Origin: Paralcaligenes ureilyticus
GTDB lineage: Bacteria > Pseudomonadota > Gammaproteobacteria > Burkholderiales > Burkholderiaceae_B
Direction of reading: 5' to 3'
Assembly: GCF_004346225.1 (NCBI RefSeq)
Contig: NZ_SMAJ01000018.1
Coordinates: forward strand, 1 to 64,000
DNA: 64,000 bases
The notes beneath the pieces were generated by a model. The model worked only from the letters and a program-made list of their open reading frames with translations, searched no databases and was not told the origin of the DNA. Positions 27,396-37,600 of the stretch are shown here, piece by piece. The position numbers and the translations under genes are program-made. Positions within the stretch are counted from its first letter, which is position 1; each line of letters starts with the position of its first letter.

Positions 27396-28682
27396 TCAAT
27401 TACGTAACGGCGTGCACCAGGAAAAGCCTTCATGACAATCAACCATGGTCTTGAACACTTTGGCTAAACCCGGATAATCCCGGCCCCAGACGCGCACGCC
27501 CAGCGCTTCCAGCAGCGCCATGGGGTAAAACACGAACGCCGCGCGCCAGTCGGCATTTTCCCGGCACATCCGTAACGCCTCGTCCAAAGAGGCCGAACGG
27601 ACCGTGCCGCCCCCCGAAGCCCCGGGCGTCGACATGGCCCGCTCGTCGAAAAGGCCCAAAGGCATGTCTTCCCAGGGTCGGGCGAGCAGAAAGTCGGCCG
27701 CGCCCGATAGCCTGAGAATCCCGCCCAGCATTCGATGAATCTGTGCCACCACTCCCGACCAGTCGCCCTGCCCTGTCTGGCGAACCAGACGCATGCCGGA
27801 ATACAGCGGCGTAGTGGGGCTATCGAGCCCCCAGCGCCAACTGCATGGACGGCTCAGCAAGGTCCAGACAGGCACGCCAAGGGCGCCGGCCAGGTGAGCC
27901 GGCGCGCTATCGGTGGTGATCAGCAGATCCAGTCCGACGATCGCGTCGGCCAGGTCGGCCACATCGGTAAACGTGCAGCCAAGCAGTTCTACGGCGGCGG
28001 CCCAAGGCTGACAAGACAGCCGACGTTCGTCATCGCCCCATTGCACACTGACCCAGTCTATCCCGGGATAATCGCGCAATACGGGTTCGAGCAGAGCCGG
28101 AGGCAGCGATTTGATGTTGGCGGCAACACCTGTGTTGCTGGTTATCCAGTTCAGACCCACCCGCAACCGGCCATTGGCGGGCGCAGGTTTGCGGCCGTGT
28201 GCGGTCAGATAGGCGTCGCCCCCCTTCGAGTCGTGGGTCAAGGATCCCAAACGCATGATCGACACATGAACGTCATCGGGATCGTCACGGCTTTCACCAA
28301 ATGCAATCGTTTCGATTTCGGTCGATTGCCGACGCAGCAAACGCTGCAACTCGGGGCGGCATTGGACACGCACCCGACGGAACTGCTTTGCAACAGACGA
28401 CACATACCGCCATTGCTGAACGATGTCGCCGACCCCCTGATCGGCAAGAATCAACAGATTGCGCTCGCTAAAAGCAGGCGTTGTTTCTTGAAAAGCCGAC
28501 GGTTGGGCGTCGCGGCGGCTCAGGCCATGAGGAGCGTTGGCATCCCAAAGCATGGACTCGATCTGCCCGGTCGACGGGCGCGTCACATCCACATCCAGAG
28601 ACCACGGCTGGCCCAGCGACGAAGGCCCGACACTGATCCGAAGATCATCCACAACCCAGCGAAATTGCGTTGTCGAGTCCAT
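27396..28682 (-). CDS. GT9-like (ADP-heptose:LPS heptosyltransferase-type) protein in the cluster
   Basis: A 428-residue soluble protein. The central part (about residues 80-330) has glycosyltransferase family 9-type motifs: DQGVGDIVQQWRYVSSV for the first sugar-nucleotide fold, and TTDSAPAHLAGALGVPVW followed by SWRWGLDSPTTPLYSGMRL, as in the C-terminal domains of TPR-linked glycosyltransferases. The TPR repeats of those relatives are absent. It begins 4 bp after the megasynthase stop codon, so it is part of the biosynthetic operon. Glycosylation of the lipopeptide is the simple reading. A non-transferase role is possible because the last 100 residues match nothing I recognise. Confidence 0.6.
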   Translation of the reverse strand: MDSTTQFRWVVDDLRISVGPSSLGQPWSLDVDVTRPSTGQIESMLWDANAPHGLSRRDAQPSAFQETTPAFSERNLLILADQGVGDIVQQWRYVSSVAKQFRRVRVQCRPELQRLLRRQSTEIETIAFGESRDDPDDVHVSIMRLGSLTHDSKGGDAYLTAHGRKPAPANGRLRVGLNWITSNTGVAANIKSLPPALLEPVLRDYPGIDWVSVQWGDDERRLSCQPWAAAVELLGCTFTDVADLADAIVGLDLLITTDSAPAHLAGALGVPVWTLLSRPCSWRWGLDSPTTPLYSGMRLVRQTGQGDWSGVVAQIHRMLGGILRLSGAADFLLARPWEDMPLGLFDERAMSTPGASGGGTVRSASLDEALRMCRENADWRAAFVFYPMALLEALGVRVWGRDYPGLAKVFKTMVDCHEGFSWCTPLRN

Positions 28683-28686
28683 GACG

Positions 28687-31600
28687 CTATGAACCCGTGG
28701 AGCTCGGAGGTTCGTCGATTTCCCCCATCAGTTGATCAAGCTCGTCCTGGGAAAAATCGATGCCGGTGAAATCCGAAGGTGTATAGACCGCCGTCGAAGA
28801 CGCCTCGCATGTCTGAATGAATCGGTCGATCTGGTTTTCGATCTCCACCAGCAACGCGTCGATGGTCGACGCCGCATGCCGTGCGGCAAAGCGGCAAGAC
28901 AGCGACAGGCCGCCATTTTGCTGCCAGCTGTCGAAGGAAAGAAGGTGTCGTCGATCCGCGTCGGCCGCCCGCTCCCGCCCCGCCCCGAGGCGGACCAGAG
29001 ACACAGTGCGGCCGCCGAACTGACCAATGTCCCCAACATAGTTGAACGACACGGCGGGTTCCGCACGCAGTGAAACATCCCCGCCATATCGCAACAAGCC
29101 ATACGTCATGCCATCGTCGGGAATGGACCGGATCGCCTCCTTTGCCGCCACCATCCAACCTGCGGTGTCGCGGGTATTATCCACGACAGGCAAAACCACA
29201 GGATAGCGAGTCGTGAACCAGCCAACGGTTCTGGACAAATCGATAGATGCGTCAAAAGGCTGACGCCCGTGCCCCTCGAGATCGACGGCAAGCGGCGACC
29301 CAGCCCAACCGGCCACCCCGCGGCCCACGGCGGCCAGAACCGCCTCGTGCGGACGCAGGCCGAACACAGCGGCTATTCCGGTCAGGAAACGATCAGCCCG
29401 TTCCCGATCGAGAACAAGCCGGCGTTCCTGCACGTCGCCTTCGCGATTGGGCATGTCCGGATGATCGACCGGTAGCGTGGCGGCCGCGTCAACATGCCGC
29501 GCCGCCTCGGCCCAGTACGGCAGTCTGTCGACCACAGCCTCGGCGTGCTTTGACAGGGCGCGCGCCCACCACGACCACGAAGTCGACGCGGGCCCAACGG
29601 TGCAGGCATCGCCGCCAAGACCCGTTTCAAGGTCATCGGCCAGGATCGACCAGGACACCATATCCGACACGGCGTGATGCACCACGACAACGACATGCGT
29701 GCCAGCCTGGCCGTCAAGCGGAATCGCCCCTGCGGCAAGAACACGCCCGGCGGCCAGATCCAGGGTATCCATCAACTGATCGGCCATCCGGTCTTCGGCC
29801 TGGCGCAACGCGTCACCCTCCAGGCCGTCGTGGTCGGCAACGAAAATGGCGGGGGCAACCGGAGCGCCGACGCGTTGGCAAGGACGATCGGCGCTCGCGT
29901 CCAGAAATATCCGCAAGGCGTCGTGACGGCCAATAATGGTTTGCACTGTTTCCCGCAGACGTTCAACCGTAATGGCGAACGGTGCGGCGAACACGGCGCT
30001 CAGACACCAACGATTGCGATCGGGCATCGGGGTTTCCAGAAACCACCGCTGTATCGGTGTCAACGGCACTGGATCGGTCAGCGCGACGACACCGGCCATG
30101 CGGGCCGCGACCGGCACCGCAAGCCGCGCCAGTCCGCGCGGAGTGGGCGCTTCGAACACCTGAGTCGGCGTCAACCCCAAGCCGGCGGCGCGCGCCCGGC
30201 CGACGATCTGGATCGCCATGATCGAATCGCCCCCCAGTGCGAAGAAATCGTCATCGGGGCCTACATCCGCGCGTTGCAGCACACCGCACCACAGATCGCG
30301 CATGACCTTCAGACGCCCATCGGCCGTCTGCGGTGCAGAGGTCGCCGGGGCGGCCGGAACGGCCGGCTCTGCAGCGGCAGCCGCGAGCAGCGCCTGGCGG
30401 TCGATCTTGCCATTGGTGGTCAGCGGCAAGGCCGCGCAGACGACGATTCGTCCCGGCACCATCGCCGCTGGAACCCGTTGCGCCAGCCACGACGCAATCA
30501 CATCTACAGCGGCATTGCCGGCAACCGCCGCCAGCAAGGCCGGCTCGCGCCCTTCCTGGCGCTGGACCAGCACAACGGCATCGCGTACATCGGGACAAGA
30601 ACGCAACAGTTCGGCCAACCCCGCCGGCTCGATGCGGTGGCCGCGAATCTTGACCATGTCGTCGCACCGGCCGGAAAAAGCCACGGCGCCATCGACCCGC
30701 CGGCGCCCCATGTCGCCCGTGCGATAGAACCGCTCGCCAGCAGCACTGCGCCCAAAACGCTCACTGCCTGGCGCCTCGGGCCGGGTATAGCCGGCGGCAA
30801 CCGCCGCGCCGGCAATGACGATCTCTCCTTCCTGGCCGTCCGGCACGGGTTGTCCGGCGGAATCCAGGATGGCGACCCGGTAGCCCGACAGCGGACGCCC
30901 CACGGGAACGGCCATCGCACCGTCATCGCGCAGCGACGCGAGCGCTTCGGTCATGCAGGCGCCCACAGTCGTTTCCGTGGGACCATAGTGATTGAAAACG
31001 CGGCAGGCGCCGCCCAGTTCCCGAATGCGATCGACCAGCCTCCAAGTCAGGATGTCGCCTCCGAGAATCAATGCCCGGCGGGGCAGCATCGCCACAGCGT
31101 CCGGCGCATCGAGCAACGCGCCAATATGGGCGGGCACAATCTTGAGCACATCGACCGGCGTTTCGGTCATCCATTTTTGCAGCGCGGCCGGATCCCTTGC
31201 GGTTTGCGCATCTATCGCGTGCAGAACCCCTCCCGACCACAGCGCACCCAGAACCGACGTATAGCCAAGGTCGGCGGCAAACGAAGAAATAATGGCGAAG
31301 GAAACCGGCCCCGGGATAGCAAGCCGTTCGAGCAAGGCCGTTGCGTAGGCGGCGACCGCGCCGTAAGGCACGCGTACGCCTTTTGGCCGCCCAGTGGAAC
31401 CGGAGGTATACAGAATATAGGCAATATCGCCTGCCGCGACGGCAACGGGTGGCACGGCGCCGTCACCGACTTCGCCGCTGCGTGACCATTCAACCACTTT
31501 CGCCTGCGTCAACGGCGGTGAAGAACCCGTTTCCAGGATCAGCACTTTGGCATCGCTATCTTCCATGACGTAGGCGTGATGACTATCGGGGTGCTCATGA

Positions 31601-34600
31601 TCCAGGGGTACAAAGGCGGCCCCCAGGCGAGCCGACGCCAATATAGCCACCACAGGCCCCAAACCGCGCGGCAACCTGAACGCAACGCGATCACCCGCTC
31701 GAACGCCTGCGTGCGCCAGCCGCCCGGCCAGGGCGTTGACCTGGGCGTCCAGACGGGCATAATCGACCACACCGTCCCGATCGCGCACCGCCGGCGATGC
31801 GGGATTGAGCAAGGCCGCCCGAGCCACCTTGTCCGCCAGCGTTTCAATTGTCCCTGCGGCCCGGCCATCGGCAGTGGCCCTGGGCGGTATCTCGGAAGCA
31901 GCCACGGCATCGGCTTCAGGCGCCCGGACCATAGCTTCCAGAATGCCGACGTAGGCATCGATCCAGCTTTCGACCCGCCCGGCATCGAACAGGTCGCGGT
32001 TGTAATGCGCATCGATTTGCAGGCCATCGGAATCGGACTGGATGTTCCAGTTCAGTTCCCAACGTACAGCGCTATGGACATTGGCGTCGATCCGGGTTGT
32101 CAGGCCGTCGAATGCCGCAACCGCATCGAGACGATCCAGGTTGAACGAGGCGGCGGCCAGGGGTGGGCGCGACGGGTCGCGTCGCAGTCTTAGATCCTTG
32201 AGCAATCTGGAGTAAGGGTAATCGCGATGCGCCATTCCCAGCGCCACGGCATGCTGCACCGCCTTGCGCAAATCCTGATCGGAGACCGCCTGGCCTGCGG
32301 CGATTCGCAAAGGCAGCACGCCCACGCAATAGCCTGCCAGGGCGGAAGCGCCCAGTTCGGGCTGCCCCGCCGAAAATATAGCGATGACCGATTCGTCCTG
32401 CCCTGACAGGCGCGCCAGAAGCCGCCCATAGGCGGCAAGGCACAAAGAGAAAAGCGAGCTGCCGGTCTGTCGCGCGGACCGCTCCAGCGCTTCGCGCAAC
32501 GGTCGCGGCAGGCGCCGGCTTGCCCGCTTGCCTGCATAGCTTTGAAGCGCCGGACGGGGCCGGTCGACAGGTAGATTCAGAGGCGCGGGAACCGTCGCGT
32601 AAACCGACCGCCAGTAAGCTGCAAGTTCCGGAGCATCGGCACGCGCGCGAGTATGCTCGACGTACGAACGGTAAGGAACCGGAGGCGGCAAGTCGGACAG
32701 CGTACGGCTCAGCCCGGCGTTGTAGAGCTGCGCCAGTTCCAGGGCCATCAATTGCATTGACCAGCCGTCGGTGACCAGATGCGGCATGACCAGAACCAGG
32801 CGATAACGGTCCGCGGCGAACCGCAATATCCAGGCGAGCACGATGGGCCCGTGCTCCAGATCCAGGGGAGTCAGGACGGTGGCATCCACCCAGGCCTGGA
32901 ACCACGCCGGATCGTCGGCGCTGTGATCAACCTCAACGCTGCGGATATCCGGATCGAGCCTGGGGTGAACAACCTGGCTGGCGCCATCCTCGGGAAATGT
33001 CGTGCGCAGCGCCTCATGCCGGCCGACCACGCCGCACAACGCCGCTTTCAACACATCAATGTCGGGCGCGCCCGTAAAATCGAACACCAGCGATTGATTG
33101 TAGGCCGCCGAGGTTTGCGGGCTGAACGCCGCCAGCAGCCGCAGCGCCTGTTGGCCCGGCGTCGTCGGCAGGCTCTGCGCAATGTCCGTTGGCGCCGCCG
33201 ATTTACGCGCAGGCGCCAGCATGCCGTGGGCACGCATCGCCCGCAGCGACGCCCGAACCGCCTGTTCCACCTGGTCCAGGTCCTGATCGTCGTGGGCGGT
33301 GGACAGGAAGCAGGTGCGCCCTTCCCAAACATACACGCCGTTCTGGATCATGTGGTTGTAGAACAGATCGCTGGCTCCGACAAAGCGAAACAGCGACGCA
33401 AAGTGATGAACCGAAATACCGGATTCTTCCTCGGCCAGCACCTTGTTCAGGCGTACCGCGAAATTTTCCGTACGTGTGTTCAACGAGTCCTGAAGACCAG
33501 GCCCCTGTGCTTCCAGATACGTCAGCACCGCCTGCGCATTGGCCATCGCCAAAGGGTTTTTGTTGAAGGTCCCGGCAAAGAAGGTTCGGTCGCCCCTTGG
33601 GACGCTGGCATCGTCCGTCGACCAGGCGCCGCCATCCAGAGCATCCAGAAAACGCGCATCGCCGGCCACCACGCCGATCGGCAAGCCGCCTCCGACTATC
33701 TTGCCGTAGGTAACCAGGTCGGCACGAACACCGGCCCAGGCCTGAGCCCCACCCAGCGCGACGCGAAAACCCAGCAGAACCTCGTCGAAAATCAGCGCCG
33801 TGCCGGTCGATCGGGTGAGCTCGCGCAGGCGCTGGAGAAAGGCCCGGGGCTGGCGGTCGGGCCGGCGGCCCTGCACCGGCTCGACAATGACCGCAGCAAG
33901 CGTTGCCCCTTCACGGGCCAGCATTTCGAGAGAACCTTCTTCGTCGCCGTAATCGAGCAACAGCACATCGCCCACCATGCCGGGCGGTGTGCCGCCCGCC
34001 AGCGGAACCGTGATTCCGCCCGGTCCGGCTTGAGTCAGCGTGCCATCGAAATGGCCGTGGTACGACCCCTGGAACATGGCGATGCGATTGCGCCGGGTTG
34101 CATGGCGAGCCAGTCGCAAGGCCGTCATGACCGCCTCCGTCCCACTATTGCAGAACGTGACCCGGGCATTGCCGGTCAGCCGGCAAATCCGCTGCGCCAC
34201 GTCGCCCGCCAGATGGGCTTGTGGGCCTATGAACAACCCGCGTTCGGTCAGGTGCCCAACGAGGGCATCGACCAGAAACGCCGGCGTATGGCCAAACAGC
34301 TGGACGCCGAACCCCATCGCGATATCGACGTAGTGATTGCCGTCTACATCTGTGATGTGACTGCCCGACCCTTTAGCCCCTATGATGGGATAAAGCATGG
34401 ACTTGGTTTCCGGCCGGAACCCCGCCACGGCTCGGCTATCGGCCAGGTAGCGGCCATATAGCCGGCGCTGGTCGCCCGAAGCTCGGGTGCGTTGCGTATA
34501 GACTTTGGAAAACGCAGTCACGCCCGCCGCCGCTTGTTCCGAAATCGCCGCCGGCTGGGGCTCGTGCGTCTGAACGCCGGCGGCGGCGACCGCTTGCGAA

Positions 34601-37600
34601 ACCACGGACGGCCCACTCGCTACCGGAGCTTGCGCAAAGACCTGCGGAGATGCCGTCGGCGCGGCGGACTTCGCGTTGACAACCACATGATCGATCAGCC
34701 GGGCAGGCGTTGCCAATGTCTCGAATAATGCGAGGCGCGGGATCGCAATAGACCAGCGACGCTCCAGAGCCGCCACGGCTTCGGTCAGGGCAAGAGAATC
34801 GACGCCAAGCTCCAGAAACCCCCGATCCGACAGCGCATCGTCCGCCGAGATCTGCAACGACCGGGCCAACAGTAAAGCCGCTTGTTGACGCAGATCGGCG
34901 GGAGGCTGTTGGCTCCCTGCCACGTCCACGGGAGCCAGAGTAGCGGCAGCCCTTGTGGCTGCCATTTCCAACGCACCACCTGTCGTAGCAAGCGTAGCGG
35001 CACCCCTTGTGGGTGCCATCGTCGCACTACCCCCCTCTTCAGAAACAAGACTCAACCAATAACGACTATCGGCAAACGGATAGCCAGGCGCCTCGATCCG
35101 CGCAGCGGGATCGAGCACCGCCTCCCAGCGAACCGGGGCGCCGCCCACGAACAGTTGCGCCAGCAAGCTACCCAGCGTGCGCCCGGCGGGCTGATTGCGC
35201 CTGAGGGATGGAACGAAAACGGGCGACTGCCCTTCAAACGCGGGAGAGCGGCTAGCCGTGCCCATCAGGGCCGGCGATGCGCCGATTTCGATCAACAGAC
35301 TGGCGCCGGCTTCGGCCACTGCCGATATGCCATCCGCGAAGCGCACCGATTCGCGAATATGGCGCACCCAATAGCCGGCCGTGTCGAATGGCGCGTCCGT
35401 GGTACCTGTAAGATTGGATATCAGCGCAACTCCGGGTTTATGCAGCGTCACGCCGGCCAGCGCCGTTTCGAATGCGGCCAGTGCCGGATCCATAAGGCGG
35501 GAATGAAAACCGTGGGATGTGCGCAGGCGCTGGGTACCAACGCCTTGCGCGTCCAGTGCATCGCAGACGGCGGCTACGGCCGTCGCCGGGCCCGAAATCA
35601 CGCACTCGTCGGGCGCATTAATGGCGGCAAGGTCGACGCTTTCGCGCAAGGTCATCGGCAATTCCAGCAGCGCTTGCGGCGACGCGAACACCGCTGCCAT
35701 CGCGCCGTCGTCCGAAGCCGAAGCCATCACCCGGCCACGCTCCACGACCAATCGCAACGCATCGTCCAAAGAGAAGACTCCGGCGCGGCATGCGGCGACC
35801 CACTCGCCAAGACTGTGTCCGATCATGACATCGGGCGTAATGCCCCAGGCGGCAAGCCGCTCGGCCAGCGCATACTCGAGCACGAACAAGGCGGGTTGAG
35901 TCAGGCGTGTATCGGACAGCCCGCTTGCCGCGTCGTCCTGGAACATAACGGCGGTCAATGAACGGCCAATCAAGGGATCGACGACTTGGGCGCAACGGTC
36001 GACGACCGCCTGAAATATCGGATCGCCGTCATACAGGTCGCGGCCCATCCCGACCCACTGGCTTCCCTGCCCGGTAAACAAAAAGGCGATTTTCGGCGCG
36101 CCCTGCAAAGCCATGCCGCGAGCGCCTGCCGTCGGCACTTCGCCTGCGGCCGCTTCGCGCAGGCCGGCCACTGCGGAAGCACCGTCGCCGGCGACGACCG
36201 CCGCTCGGGCGGCGAAACCATTACGGCCAATGGCAAGGCTGGCCGCAACGCGATAAGGATTGACATCGCCGCCCTCGATCCAGTCGGCAAGCGTGGCAGC
36301 CAGCCGGTTCAGCCCCATCTCATCGGGCGCGGACAGCGGCAATACCACCATCCCGGCTTCGCGCCAAGGCGGTGCCGGCGCGGCGGCTTCCAGAATGACA
36401 TGCGCATTGGTGCCGCTGAAGCCGAAACTGCTGACGCCGGCACGGCGCACGGTAGCCTCGGGCCACCTCTGCGCATGATCGATGACCTTCACCGCCATGC
36501 GGTCCCAGGCCATGCGTGGGTTGGGCGCCGTCTGGTGCAGCGTAGGCGCCAGGTCTGCGGATTCGAGCGCCAGGACGGTCTTGATCAAGCCGGCAATGCC
36601 GGCGGCCGCCTCCAGATGTCCGATATTTGTCTTGGCCGCGCCCAGCAGCAGCGGTGCACTGCGCCCTGGCGCGTAGGCCTCGGCCAGCGCCTGGACTTCG
36701 ATGGGATCTCCCAGCGGCGTGCCCGTGCCATGGCATTCCACCACCTGGACGTCGGCGGCGCGAAGCCCCGCGTCGGCCAGGGCCGCCCCGATCAGGGACC
36801 TCTGGGCAGCGGCGTTCGGAGCGGTCAGCGAACTGGCACGGCCATCGTGGTTGATGGCGCCACCGCGCACAATCGCGCGCACGCGGTCGCCTCGTGCATC
36901 GGGCAACCGTTTCAACACGATGAATCCAGCGCCTTCGCCGCGCACGTAGCCGTCGGCCTGGGCATCGAAAGTGCGGCAGGCATGACTTGGGCTTAACATG
37001 CCGGCGGCGGCGAAACCGCGCGTCCAGGCATCGTTGATCAACAGGTTGACGCCGCCGGCGATCGCCATGTCGCATTCGCCCAGGCGCAAGCTGCGGCAGG
37101 CGGCAAGAACCGCGACCAGCGAAGACGAGCAAGCCGTATCGATGGCAAGCGCAGGGCCCGTTATGTTCAGAATGTGGGCGATCCGGCCGGCCGCGGCGCT
37201 GGCGGCGTTGCCTGTCGTGGCCTGCGGCGTGAAGCCCGCGTCGGCACCATGAAACCTGGCCTCATAATCGTGGGTGCTGATACCCAGAAAAACCCCTGTC
37301 GCCGAAGGCCGCCGATGCGGATCGGCCGCGCCGGCGTCTTCCAGCGCATGCCAGGCCACTTCCAGCGCAAGGCGATGCTGCGGATCCATGTGCGCCGCTT
37401 CGCTTTCGCGTATGCCGAAAAACTGGGCGTCGAACCGATCGATGGCATCGATATAGCCGCCCATCGGCAGCCCGGCGCGTTCGGGCCTGTCGAGCGGCGG
37501 ATCCGAAATGGCATTGCGGCCTTCGTTCAACAGACGGCGAAACGCCGCCAGATCGGGCGCCCCGGGAAATCGGCAAGCGACTCCAATCACCGCAATCGGC

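Noticed and set aside
29674-31485. A plus-strand open frame of 603 codons inside the megasynthase gene
   Set aside because: It lies antisense to the A domain of the PKS-NRPS, whose motifs and frame are certain. Its residues are typical of GC-rich antisense reading (rich in Arg, Gly, His) and match no family.
32779-34461. A plus-strand open frame of 560 codons
   Set aside because: Antisense to the aminotransferase and C domains of the megasynthase; a shadow of GC-rich codon use.
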